Positions 44,794-53,706 of a DNA stretch of 64,000 nucleotides are shown one piece after another; position 1 is the first letter of the stretch, and each line of letters starts with the position of its first letter. The translations under genes were made by a program, and so were the position numbers. The stretch is from contig JAUXYP010000013.1 of the NCBI GenBank assembly GCA_030694265.1, positions 62,001-126,000 of the forward strand, written 5' to 3'. This DNA comes from Sulfuricurvum sp. GTDB lineage: Bacteria; Campylobacterota; Campylobacteria; Campylobacterales; Sulfurimonadaceae. The notes under the pieces were generated by a model that did not search any database, was not told the DNA's origin, and saw nothing but the letters and a program-made list of their open reading frames with translations.

Positions 44794-45009
44794 ATGAGGT
44801 ACACATTAGAAGTAAGAAATGCCTGCAGCTGTTTTAAACGTGATGGCGGAGTCGATACGCAAAGTTTTGAGTCTGCGCAAGATGCAAAAGAAGAGGCTGA
44901 GGCACTCCATGCCCGGATGGAAAAAAACTATTGTAAAAAGCATAAGTTTACATTGACGAACATGGCAGGAAACTATACGATCACGATACAGCCCAGAGCT
45001 GCGGGATAG
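44794..45009 (+). CDS. Small cysteine-containing protein of unknown function
   Basis: This 71-residue protein has beta-type ends (RYTLEVRN and NYTITIQP) around a helix (AQDAKEEAEALHARMEKNY). C11, C13, C47 and H50 could form a metal site (CxC plus CxxH). It has its own ATG with AGGAG upstream and lies 9 bases from each neighbour in the operon. I do not recognise the family. Confidence 0.65.
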   Translation: MRYTLEVRNACSCFKRDGGVDTQSFESAQDAKEEAEALHARMEKNYCKKHKFTLTNMAGNYTITIQPRAAG

Positions 45010-45018
45010 GACAAGTTA

Positions 45019-45237
45019 ATGAAATCGTGGATGCTGGGAGTACTAACAGACTCGATTGACGAATATTTTCGACTCAAACCATACTCTGCAGATTTAATCC
45101 CTCTTATCCTCTATCTGCATGATACTATCTTTAAGGAGTTTGAACAGAAGACTCTTTCTCCGATTATGAAGAAAAAACTGGACGAAGTAAAGTATCCGGT
45201 TTCTGAACTGATTCATGTCGATGAGAGAATACGATGA
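45019..45237 (+). CDS. Small helical protein of unknown function
   Basis: This 72-residue protein is predicted all-helical (SIDEYFRLKPYSADLIPLI, FEQKTLSPIMKKKLDEV) with no membrane segment. It overlaps the hybrid kinase gene by 4 bases, so the two are made together. No family is recognised. Confidence 0.62.
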   Translation: MKSWMLGVLTDSIDEYFRLKPYSADLIPLILYLHDTIFKEFEQKTLSPIMKKKLDEVKYPVSELIHVDERIR

Positions 45238-48200
45238 TTCAAAACATTATGGAAAAAATTAAAGAAATTTACAGAGTATTTTCCCATTCTTTGAAATTCA
45301 CGCTGCTGTTTTGGTTTTTGACCTTGAGTATCATCCCCTTAGTCATTATTGCGTGGTATGGATACATACATACAGTACAAAGCGTTGATGAGATGCAGCG
45401 CAATAAACTCTCTAATACGGCTGCTCTAAATGTTGCAACACTCAATGATGATTTTTATGGAGCTACTAAAAATTTACGGATCTGGTCGCAGCTTAGAGCA
45501 CCTGAAAATATGTTATCTGCTTTGGGTGAGCGTTATGCCAAAAGTCCCCAGAGTCTTTATGCTTTTATTCACAGTAAAGAGTATGAAAAATTCATAGAAA
45601 ATCAGCCAAAGACGATTCTGACACTTGCCGAAGAATACAATTATGTGTACGATCTGTTTCTGATCGATTTGGAAGGGAATGTCCTCTATACGGCTAAAAA
45701 AGAGTCTGATTTGGGGACGAATCTTTTTAGTGGTCCTTATTCTAAAACCCGCTTTGCCAAAACGTATCGCAGAAGCCTTTCGGATGGAAAGGCCCACTTT
45801 TCAGACCTTGAATATTATGCCCCCTCAGCAGATGTTTTGACAGGATTTATTACGCAACCTATAGTGAATGATTCGGGTAAAATGGTCGGGATTATGGGAT
45901 TGCAGTTGAATATGGATGTTCTTTTTAGCTCTTTAAACGTTAGAAAAAAAGAGGTAAATCAATATCTTGTTGGAGCAGACGGGTTACTGCGCAGTTCTAT
46001 TGGGAGTGAAGATGAGATTTTGAATCGACGCATCAGTACGAGGATCTTTTGGGACTGGTACAACGAGCATGGGATACAAGGGCGATATTCTGATACGATG
46101 CCAGAAAAGGCCAGTCTTTATATCGGGCCAAACGGTACAAAAGTTCTTGGGGAACACCGATCAATTAATCTGATGGGGGTACGATGGGTACACATTAGTG
46201 AAATGGATGAATCAGAGGTATTAGCTGTCCCAAATCGTCTGTTTACTACGATCGTAATTTTTTCTTTGATGGTTGCCGGCGTGGTCATTCTTGCGGGGAT
46301 TATAATTTCCAGACGCATCGTGAAGCCGATCACACTTCTCTCAGCGGCCAGTGAGCGATACATGAACGGCGACAAGGGGGTTTATGTATCGGTAGAGGCC
46401 ACGAATGAGATCGGAGAACTTGGATCGGTATTTAATGCTTTAATCCAAAAGCAGGAATATGACGAACAAAAGCTTGATTATTTAGCCAAAAAAGCCCAAA
46501 AGACACTCGACGAGCTCAAAGAACAAAAATATGCCCTCGATGCCCACTCTATTGTCGCCATTACGGATGTTAAAGGGACAATTACCTTTGTAAATAGCAA
46601 ATTTGAAGAGATCAGCGGTTATAAAAGCGATGAATTGATTGGGAGGAATCACCGACTACTTAACTCAGGAGTACATGGGACAGAGTTTTGGAAAGAGATG
46701 TACGATAGGGTGAGTCATGGGAATATATGGCATGGTGAAGTGTGTAATTTAGCTAAAGACGGTTCGTATTATTGGATTGATACCACCATCGTCCCTTTTA
46801 TGGATGAAAATAAAAAACCGGTGAGCTATATTGCAATACGTACTGATATCACGGAGAGTAAAGCCATTCAAGATTCTTTGAATGAAGCGATACAACTTCA
46901 AAAAGCGATCTTTGAGAATGCCGGGGTAGCGATCATTACTACGGATACTGAGGGGATAATAACGGCGCTTAATGGTGCGGCAGAAGAGATGATTGGGTAT
47001 AAAGCCCAAGAGTTGGTAGGTAAACAAAGTCCTGCAATTCTTCACAAATTAGAGGAAGTAGTTCAAAAGGCCCGAGAATTTTCCGAAGAGTTAGGGGAGG
47101 TTGTGGAACCTGGATTTAAGGTATTTGTGATTAAAACGGATCGACGTTTACCCAATGCCTATGAATGGACCTATATACGCAAAGACGGAAGTGAAGTGCC
47201 GGTGTACTTGAATGTGACGGCATTGTACGATATTGATGGGCATACGAGCGGTTATATGGGAATTGCAAGTGATGTTTCACTGTTTAAAGAGGCCGAAGAG
47301 CAGATGCTTATAGCCAAAGAGGCTGCAGAGTCTTCTGCACGAATCAAAGCAGAATTTCTGGCAACCATGAGTCATGAGATAAGAACCCCTATGAATGGGG
47401 TGCTGGGTATGTTAGGATTGTTATCACACTCACCATTGGATGAAACCCAACATCACCAAGTACGGGTTGCCTCTAACAGTGCAAACTCACTGCTGGGGCT
47501 GATTAACGATATCCTTGATTTTTCCAAAGTCGAAGCAGGTAAAATGGAGCTTGAGAGGATCGAGTTCAATTTACGGGATGAGCTGGGAGAGTTTATCGAA
47601 GCGATTTCTTTTAAAGCACAGGAAAAAGGGTTAGAACTCATACTTGATACGACGAAGTTGACACGCAATACGGTGATTACCGATCCGGGACGTTTACGCC
47701 AAATTCTCACTAATCTCATAGGTAATGCGGTGAAATTTACCCAGAGAGGTGAAGTCCTTGTGTTTGTGATGTTGGATGAAGTGGATGCACATCAGGGGAG
47801 ATTACGCATTGATGTGCGTGACAGCGGCATTGGAATTGCGGCAGATAAAATCGATTCTCTGTTTGAATCGTTTTCACAAGCAGACAGTTCTACTACCCGT
47901 AAATACGGCGGTACGGGATTGGGGCTGGCGATTGTGAAAAGACTGTGTGAGCTGATGGACGGGAGAATTTGGATAACGAGTGTGGAGAATGAGGGGAGCA
48001 CGTTTCATATTGATATTGGTGTTGGGCTTGGAGAGATATCGGCGTTGAGTATTCCTAGCATGTCGGTCATGATGACTTCACGGGGTTCACGAAATGATGC
48101 ACAACGTTGGCCCCCTGAGACACGTATTTTATTGGTAGAAGATAATTCTACTAATCAGGTCGTAGCGCATGGAATGCTGGAGATGATCGATTTGGAAGCT

Positions 48201-49154
48201 GATATTGCTTCCAATGGTCTAGAAGCGCTTGAAGCGATGCGCTTAGCGCTGGAAACCGCACCGTATACGCTCATCTTGATGGATTGCCAAATGCCGGAGA
48301 TGGATGGGTATGCCGCATCAACAGCAATCCGTGAAGGCAAAGCGGGAGAAGCGTATAAAGAGATTCCTATTGTCGCAATGACGGCCAATGCAATGACGGG
48401 CGACCGTGAAAAATGCCTTATTTCAGGGATGAGTGATTATGTGAGCAAGCCGATTAATCTTGATACGCTTAAAACAACGTTGCTAAAATGGTTACAAGGA
48501 ACTGTTGTTGCAAGTGAGTTGGAGATTAATACGAGGAAGCCCAAAAGCGATATTTCAAACGAAGAGCTCCAAGAGCTTAAACCGTGGGATGAAGCAGATG
48601 CACTAAAGCGATTGGGCGGTAAAAAAGAGCTCTTGTTGAAAATAATGCAGTCATTTATTGATGAGAGTAGCAGAATGACGAGTGCGCTTGACGCAGCGAT
48701 CAGACAGGGTGATTTGCCTAATGTACAGTTGCACGCACATTCCATCAAAGGATCCGCAGCAAACGTATCGGCACAACAGCTTCAGGCGTTAGCAAAAACG
48801 ATGGAATTCGCGGCGAAGAACGGCGATAAAAGCACTCTCAAAGAGGGATTTATAAATCTGGAAAAAGCGATGCAAGAGGTGTGCACCGTATTTGAAAAAG
48901 TACTCAATCAGGAAGTTAAATCTGTGATACGAAAAAAACGGATGGATCCGTTACAAATGGCCATTAAACTGCAAAATCTTAAAAAAGAGATTGAAACGGG
49001 GGCGTTTATCGATACTGAAGCACTTGATATTTTTGGTGATTATGCCGATGAAGAATTTACGGCTCGTATGAGTGTACTTAAAGGACATATAGATCGATTT
49101 GATACGCCTGAAGCACTTGGGCTTCTGAAAACTGTTATGGCAGGATTGGAGTAG
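45234..49154 (+). CDS. Large hybrid sensor histidine kinase (Cache-type sensor, HAMP, two PAS, kinase, receiver, Hpt)
   Basis: The 1306-residue protein has a helix near 22-45, a large periplasmic domain of the double-Cache type to about 340, a helix near 345-366 and a HAMP linker. Two PAS domains follow (VAITDVKGTITFVNSKFEEISGY and AIITTDTEGIITALNGAAEEMIGY). The kinase has H714 in MSHEIRTPMNG and an intact ATPase domain; the receiver has D1017 and the Hpt domain H1169 in AHSIKGSAAN. A 90-residue helical tail ends it. It can run a full internal phosphorelay. The next gene, a receiver-GGDEF, is its probable target. Confidence 0.93.
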   Translation: MIQNIMEKIKEIYRVFSHSLKFTLLFWFLTLSIIPLVIIAWYGYIHTVQSVDEMQRNKLSNTAALNVATLNDDFYGATKNLRIWSQLRAPENMLSALGERYAKSPQSLYAFIHSKEYEKFIENQPKTILTLAEEYNYVYDLFLIDLEGNVLYTAKKESDLGTNLFSGPYSKTRFAKTYRRSLSDGKAHFSDLEYYAPSADVLTGFITQPIVNDSGKMVGIMGLQLNMDVLFSSLNVRKKEVNQYLVGADGLLRSSIGSEDEILNRRISTRIFWDWYNEHGIQGRYSDTMPEKASLYIGPNGTKVLGEHRSINLMGVRWVHISEMDESEVLAVPNRLFTTIVIFSLMVAGVVILAGIIISRRIVKPITLLSAASERYMNGDKGVYVSVEATNEIGELGSVFNALIQKQEYDEQKLDYLAKKAQKTLDELKEQKYALDAHSIVAITDVKGTITFVNSKFEEISGYKSDELIGRNHRLLNSGVHGTEFWKEMYDRVSHGNIWHGEVCNLAKDGSYYWIDTTIVPFMDENKKPVSYIAIRTDITESKAIQDSLNEAIQLQKAIFENAGVAIITTDTEGIITALNGAAEEMIGYKAQELVGKQSPAILHKLEEVVQKAREFSEELGEVVEPGFKVFVIKTDRRLPNAYEWTYIRKDGSEVPVYLNVTALYDIDGHTSGYMGIASDVSLFKEAEEQMLIAKEAAESSARIKAEFLATMSHEIRTPMNGVLGMLGLLSHSPLDETQHHQVRVASNSANSLLGLINDILDFSKVEAGKMELERIEFNLRDELGEFIEAISFKAQEKGLELILDTTKLTRNTVITDPGRLRQILTNLIGNAVKFTQRGEVLVFVMLDEVDAHQGRLRIDVRDSGIGIAADKIDSLFESFSQADSSTTRKYGGTGLGLAIVKRLCELMDGRIWITSVENEGSTFHIDIGVGLGEISALSIPSMSVMMTSRGSRNDAQRWPPETRILLVEDNSTNQVVAHGMLEMIDLEADIASNGLEALEAMRLALETAPYTLILMDCQMPEMDGYAASTAIREGKAGEAYKEIPIVAMTANAMTGDREKCLISGMSDYVSKPINLDTLKTTLLKWLQGTVVASELEINTRKPKSDISNEELQELKPWDEADALKRLGGKKELLLKIMQSFIDESSRMTSALDAAIRQGDLPNVQLHAHSIKGSAANVSAQQLQALAKTMEFAAKNGDKSTLKEGFINLEKAMQEVCTVFEKVLNQEVKSVIRKKRMDPLQMAIKLQNLKKEIETGAFIDTEALDIFGDYADEEFTARMSVLKGHIDRFDTPEALGLLKTVMAGLE

Positions 49155-49157
49155 AAG

Positions 49158-50051
49158 ATGAGCACTAAAGCAGTTATATTAATCGTGGATGATGTCCCAA
49201 CGAACGTACAAGCATTGGCCCTTTTACTGAAAGAAGAGTATGTTATCAAAGTAGCTACAAGCGGTGTAAGAGCCCTGGAACTGGCAGGCCAGGATCCGAT
49301 GCCTGATTTGATATTATTGGATGTTCAGATGCCGGACATGAACGGATTTGATGTACTCAAACTGCTCAAAGAAAACAGTGATACTGCCCAAATACCGATC
49401 ATCTTCGTCACCGGAAAAGACACGGTTGAAGACGAAGAATATGGGCTGGAATTAGGCGCTGTGGATTATATCGCCAAGCCTATACGTCCCTCAATCGTCA
49501 AAGCGCGAGTCAAAACCCATATCACGCTCAAGCAGCAGCACGATCAGCTCGTAGGGATGGCAACGCACGATCAGTTAACAGGATTGTATAATCGTCATTA
49601 TCTAAGTGATACGCTGAGTAAAAGAGTAGCGCACGCCAAACGCCACGGTGAAGCATTATCGGTGATAATCGTCGATATAGATCATTTCAAAAATGTGAAC
49701 GATACGTTTGGACATTTAACGGGCGATATTATTTTAAAGGCAGTCGCTAACGTTATGCAAGACAGCGCACGAAAAGAGGATGTCGCTGCACGTTTTGGCG
49801 GTGAAGAGTTTATAATGGTTTTGGATAACTGTACGGCAGATGACGCGCTGGTAAAAGCAGAAAATTTGCGAAGTAAAATTCAGCTATTGTATCCTGAAGA
49901 TATTGCGGTGACAGCAAGTTTTGGAGTAGTACAACTGGAGAAAGATATGCAACGGTGTGAGGATCTTCTGAAAAATGCCGATATGGCTCTGTATATGGCC
50001 AAAGAAGAGGGGCGAAACCGTGTTATTTTGTATGAAAAGAAAGCGCTATGA
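49158..50051 (+). CDS. Receiver-GGDEF response regulator (diguanylate cyclase)
   Basis: The 297-residue protein has a receiver (D55 in LLDVQMPDMNG) and a GGDEF domain with GGEEF at 214-218. RKED, five residues before it, is the c-di-GMP inhibitory site. It should make c-di-GMP when phosphorylated. Its position between two hybrid kinases, 3 bases after the first and overlapping the second, makes it the likely output of both. Confidence 0.94.
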   Translation: MSTKAVILIVDDVPTNVQALALLLKEEYVIKVATSGVRALELAGQDPMPDLILLDVQMPDMNGFDVLKLLKENSDTAQIPIIFVTGKDTVEDEEYGLELGAVDYIAKPIRPSIVKARVKTHITLKQQHDQLVGMATHDQLTGLYNRHYLSDTLSKRVAHAKRHGEALSVIIVDIDHFKNVNDTFGHLTGDIILKAVANVMQDSARKEDVAARFGGEEFIMVLDNCTADDALVKAENLRSKIQLLYPEDIAVTASFGVVQLEKDMQRCEDLLKNADMALYMAKEEGRNRVILYEKKAL

Positions 50052-52597
50052 GACATCTGATTAAGCGTAAAGTTTTTCTTTATTTTGCGTTATACCTCGC
50101 GCTAATGGGTGCGGTCTCTTCTTTATTATACTCTCGTTATGAAATCTTGACAGATACGTACATTCAAAGTCATGTCAAAGAGTTTGATGTACGTATAGAG
50201 AGCTATCAGGCAATGCAGCAGCGAATGATGGACAACTATTATGGGATGTTTCTGGATTCTTCCAGTGTTTCGCAAATTATGTATCAAGCCATTCACAGTG
50301 ATGCTGCAGGGCAAATGATCCTTCGCCGTGAGCTGTATAATCAAATGAAAGTGGTATTTGATTCACTGCAGGAGTTTGATACTCGGCTTCTATTTTTTCA
50401 TTTGCCTGGGCAGGTTGCATTTTTACGGGTACATGAACCTGAAAAGTTTGGAGATGATCTCACGGTTACACGTCAAAGTATTGTTTACGCGCAACAGATG
50501 CAAAAGAAGGTAGTTGTTTTTGAAACGGGAAAATATGTAAGCCATTTTCGCAGTGTTTATCCGTTGTTTTATAAAGGACATTTTACAGGTACGGTAGAAA
50601 TAGCATACACTTTCTTAGCGCTAAAAAGACAAGCGATACTGCAAGATCAGGGAGCGTATACCTTTTTGATCAAGCGTAGTATTTTAACAAAAAAATCAAA
50701 AGACACAGAAATAGTCAAACATTTCCAAGATTCCCTTTTTGGTTCAGATTACATTGAAGATCAAGAAAGTGCTCTTTTGAAAGACGCTGAAGGATTTGAG
50801 AAAGGTGAATTGGAAGTTTTACTCACCGAAAATAAAGCAAAAATTGAAAAAGCATTAAAACAAGAAAAACTGCAAGGGATACGGCTCACGCATAGGGGCA
50901 AAGATGCGCTTATGATTTTAAAACCGGTATATCAAATCGGTGGGGAACAAGCTGCTTATATGGTTGAAATCACCTCTAATCACGAGATATTTGCAACACA
51001 GTGGAATCAGTTTATAGTTTTAGTGAGCATGCTGGCTATTCTATTAGCGTTATTGATGTGGTATGTTTACCGTTATAATCGTTCGGTTCTTTTGAGTGAA
51101 CAGTATAAAGAAGCCATTGAAGAGAGTATGATCGTTTCTCGAACAGATACAAAGGGGATAATTACCTATGTTAATCCTCTTTTTGTGAAGATCAGCGGAT
51201 ACACCCAAGAAGAGCTTTTAGGCCAACCACATAGCATAGTACGCCATCCTGACACGCCCGAAACAGTCTTTAAAGCGATGTGGCATACGCTCCAGCGAGG
51301 AAGAAATTGGCATGGAATGCTCCAAAATAGTAAAAAAAATGGAGAGTCCTATTTTGTAAAAAATTTAATATGCCCTATCGTAGATGAAGACGGTAAAATT
51401 TTGGAATATCTTGGATTGCGTGAAGATGTTACCGAAATACAAAACAGCCGTTTAAGGGCGCAGGAGGCAGAACGAATCAAATCTGCCTTTGTCGCTAACA
51501 TGAGTCATGAAATACGAACACCGATTAACGGTGTTGTCGGATTTATCCATTTACTCTCCAAAACTGCTCTAGACACGACTCAGCGTCGTTATGTATCGGT
51601 AGTGGAAAGTTCATTAGAGATGCTGCTGCACATTGTTAATGATGTTTTGGACTTTTCCAAGATAGAAGAGGGGAAAATCGAGATAGAGTGGATTAAAAGT
51701 TATCCAAAAAGAGAACTTACAAGTATTTTTGAGCTGTTTATCCCTCAAGCGGATATTAAAAAAATAGACTATCAGTTGATATTGGATGAAAGAATCGAAA
51801 ATTGTTTGATCCTTGATATTCTTCGTATCAAGCAGGTGTTGAGCAATCTCATCAGCAATGCGCTTAAATTCACCCCTGAAGAGGGGTTGGTACACGTTAA
51901 AATAGACGTGGTACAGGATACGCCAACGTCACAAGAGTTGAAGTTTAGTGTCAGTGATACGGGTATCGGAATTCCAAAAAGCAAGCAAGGAAAAATTTTT
52001 GAAAAGTTCACACAAGCCGATGCCTCCACTACGCGAGAATACGGCGGGACAGGGTTAGGGCTTTCGATTGCCAACGCGATTGTGGAGCTTATGGGCGGAG
52101 TAATCACTATTCAAAGCGAAGAGGGGAAAGGGGCTACTTTCTCTTTTCACATCAATGCTCAAAAGTGTGATGCATCAGAAGATGAAGTCACGTATGATGA
52201 ACAACCTAGTATGAAACCTCTGGATTTACGGGTGTTGGTCGTTGATGATTATGAGATGAATCGAATGCTCATCGGAGAGTTACTTAGTTACCATTATGGG
52301 ATAACTGCTGATTTTGCCAATAATGGTGAAGAAGCGGTAGAAATGGTTCATAAAAATACGTATGATTTGGTATTGATGGATGTGAATATGCCGATTATGG
52401 ATGGCATTCAAGCAACCAAGTTGATTCGTAAAGAGTATCCTGCTCTCCCGATTATTGCACTGACGGCCAATGTCATGGAAGGGGATGCCCAAGAATTTAC
52501 AACGCAGGGGATGAACGATTATCTTGCGAAACCTTTGGATTACGATGAACTGCATCGTGTCTTGACACGTTTCTCAACAAAGAAGGAGTTGGCATGA
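50048..52597 (+). CDS. Hybrid sensor histidine kinase with an Aer-type PAS domain
   Basis: The 849-residue protein has a helix at 8-24, a periplasmic domain of about 300 residues with RHL-type helical start, a helix near 325-342, a PAS domain of the Aer type (LLGQPHSIVRHPDTPETVF), the kinase core (H487 in MSHEIRTPING; DTGIGI, GGTGLGL) and one receiver (D778 in LMDVNMPIMDG). It has no Hpt; the next gene supplies one, completing the relay. The PAS repeats the RHPD residues of the PAS protein that opens the operon. Confidence 0.93.
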   Translation: MRHLIKRKVFLYFALYLALMGAVSSLLYSRYEILTDTYIQSHVKEFDVRIESYQAMQQRMMDNYYGMFLDSSSVSQIMYQAIHSDAAGQMILRRELYNQMKVVFDSLQEFDTRLLFFHLPGQVAFLRVHEPEKFGDDLTVTRQSIVYAQQMQKKVVVFETGKYVSHFRSVYPLFYKGHFTGTVEIAYTFLALKRQAILQDQGAYTFLIKRSILTKKSKDTEIVKHFQDSLFGSDYIEDQESALLKDAEGFEKGELEVLLTENKAKIEKALKQEKLQGIRLTHRGKDALMILKPVYQIGGEQAAYMVEITSNHEIFATQWNQFIVLVSMLAILLALLMWYVYRYNRSVLLSEQYKEAIEESMIVSRTDTKGIITYVNPLFVKISGYTQEELLGQPHSIVRHPDTPETVFKAMWHTLQRGRNWHGMLQNSKKNGESYFVKNLICPIVDEDGKILEYLGLREDVTEIQNSRLRAQEAERIKSAFVANMSHEIRTPINGVVGFIHLLSKTALDTTQRRYVSVVESSLEMLLHIVNDVLDFSKIEEGKIEIEWIKSYPKRELTSIFELFIPQADIKKIDYQLILDERIENCLILDILRIKQVLSNLISNALKFTPEEGLVHVKIDVVQDTPTSQELKFSVSDTGIGIPKSKQGKIFEKFTQADASTTREYGGTGLGLSIANAIVELMGGVITIQSEEGKGATFSFHINAQKCDASEDEVTYDEQPSMKPLDLRVLVVDDYEMNRMLIGELLSYHYGITADFANNGEEAVEMVHKNTYDLVLMDVNMPIMDGIQATKLIRKEYPALPIIALTANVMEGDAQEFTTQGMNDYLAKPLDYDELHRVLTRFSTKKELA

Positions 52598-52971
52598 AAA
52601 CCAAAGAACAGCAGATTGCGGAATTTGAAAAGCTATTTAGCGAGTTAAAAGCAATGCTTCATTTGTCAGATGAGGTTATGATCAGACTTAACAATAAATT
52701 TTTTGAGTCAGTATCGTCAACCCTTATACAATTAAACGAAGCCATAGCAGCAGTTGACTATGAGACTATTGAAATGCTTGCCCACTCAATCAAAGGCAGT
52801 GCAGGATCATTGCGTTATACCGCTATCAGTGAGATTGCTCAAGATTTGGAAAAGAGAGCCCATACAAAAGAAAATTATGCGTATCAAGAGGGATCGGCAT
52901 CACTTGAGGGACAGTTTCATGCGGTAGAAGAGTGTTATAAGCTATGGAAAAATAAAATGGGATTGTTATAG
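52594..52971 (+). CDS. Stand-alone histidine phosphotransfer (Hpt) protein
   Basis: The 125-residue helical protein carries H64 in AHSIKGSAGSLRY, the phospho-accepting histidine of Hpt domains. It overlaps the hybrid kinase gene by 4 bases and lets that kinase's receiver pass phosphate on, probably to the receiver-GGDEF protein. It is the last gene before a terminator. Confidence 0.9.
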   Translation: MKTKEQQIAEFEKLFSELKAMLHLSDEVMIRLNNKFFESVSSTLIQLNEAIAAVDYETIEMLAHSIKGSAGSLRYTAISEIAQDLEKRAHTKENYAYQEGSASLEGQFHAVEECYKLWKNKMGLL

Positions 52972-53033
52972 AGAGCAGGGTTTTTAAAAAAAGAGTTTGC
53001 TTACAATGGAAAGAAGTTGATTGATTTTTCAAG

Positions 53034-53056
53034 AAGTGCCTAAAATAGGACTTTTT
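53034..53056 (+). terminator. Intrinsic terminator of the chemosensory operon
   Basis: AAGTGCCTA (53034-53042) pairs with TAGGACTT (53046-53053) with one bulged G and an AAA loop, followed by TTTTT. It lies 60 bases after the hpt stop and just before the convergent tRNA cluster, which it may also end. Confidence 0.65.
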
Positions 53057-53061
53057 AACGA

Positions 53062-53145
53062 TGGTGCGGATGAGAAGACTTGAACTTCCACACCGTGAGG
53101 CACCAGATCCTAAGTCTGGCGTGTCTACCATTCCACCACATCCGC
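53062..53145 (-). tRNA. tRNA-Leu (anticodon TAG)
   Basis: The minus strand folds as a class II tRNA of 84 bases: acceptor GCGGATG/CATCCGC, anticodon loop CTTAGGA (TAG), a short variable arm, T-loop GTTCAAGTC and encoded CCA. It is the last gene of the five-tRNA cluster. Confidence 0.96.
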
Positions 53146-53160
53146 ACAATAAATCTAAGG

Positions 53161-53237
53161 TGGTACGCCCTAGAGGATTCGAACCTCTGACCGATGCCTT
53201 AGAAGGGCATTGCTCTATCCAACTGAGCTAAGGACGC
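53161..53237 (-). tRNA. tRNA-Arg (anticodon TCT)
   Basis: A 77-base cloverleaf with acceptor GCGTCCT/AGGGCGT, anticodon loop CTTCTAA (TCT), T-loop GTTCGAATC and encoded CCA. The G1-U72 wobble is usual for this tRNA. Confidence 0.97.
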
Positions 53238-53253
53238 AAGTACTTAAAGTTAA

Positions 53254-53330
53254 TGGTGCGCCCGATAGGGTTCGAACCTATAACCTACGGATCCGAAGTC
53301 CGTTACTCTATCCAATTGAGCTACGAGCGC
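53254..53330 (-). tRNA. tRNA-Arg (anticodon TCG)
   Basis: A 77-base cloverleaf with acceptor GCGCTCG/CGGGCGC, anticodon loop CTTCGGA (TCG), T-loop GTTCGAACC and encoded CCA. Confidence 0.96.
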
Positions 53331-53378
53331 AATAATCTTCTAAAACATCGAAAACAAAGGGTTTTAAATAAACCGATA

Positions 53379-53455
53379 TGGGGTGGGATGCGGGGCTCGA
53401 ACCCGTGACCCCCGGCACCACAAACCAGTGCTCTAACCAACTGAGCTAATCCCAC
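53379..53455 (-). tRNA. tRNA-His (anticodon GTG)
   Basis: A 77-base cloverleaf with acceptor GTGGGAT/ATCCCAC, anticodon loop TTGTGGT (GTG), and encoded CCA after discriminator C. The extra G at -1 required by HisRS is encoded at 53456. Confidence 0.96.
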
Positions 53456-53498
53456 CATAACAAAAGTGTTTATTTAAAAATTCGAATATAAAAAAAAG

Positions 53499-53576
53499 TG
53501 GTCGGGGCGAGAGGACTCGAACCTCCGGCCCCTTGGTCCCAAACCAAGTACTCTAACCATACTGAGCTACGCCCCG
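53499..53576 (-). tRNA. tRNA-Pro (anticodon TGG)
   Basis: A 78-base cloverleaf with acceptor CGGGGCG/CGCCCCG, anticodon loop TTTGGGA (TGG), T-loop GTTCGAGTC and encoded CCA. It is the first gene of the cluster. Confidence 0.96.
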
Positions 53577-53620
53577 ACCTGTCAACTAACTAAAGCACAA
53601 AGCCAAATTAGTGAGGCGAA

Positions 53621-53649
53621 ATTATAGTGCATAATGAATAAAATGTCAA
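53621..53649 (-). promoter_or_regulatory. Consensus sigma-70 promoter of the tRNA cluster
   Basis: On the minus strand TTGACA (53649-53644) and TATAAT (53626-53621) are both perfect and 17 bases apart. Transcription would start about 40 bases before tRNA-Pro. Confidence 0.85.
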
Positions 53650-53664
53650 TACGAATTTTATTTT

Positions 53665-53673
53665 TGATATAAT
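53665..53673 (+). promoter_or_regulatory. Extended -10 promoter of the permease gene
   Basis: TGATATAAT is an extended -10 box about 34 bases before the permease ATG. It diverges from the tRNA promoter. Confidence 0.55.
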
Positions 53674-53706
53674 TGGGTTTAAAATATAAGATAAAGGTAT
53701 AAATGG

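Noticed and set aside
53062-53576. tRNA cluster as an integration site of a mobile island
   Set aside because: No integrase, direct repeat of a tRNA end or composition break was seen near the cluster; the adjacent operon ends in a normal terminator.
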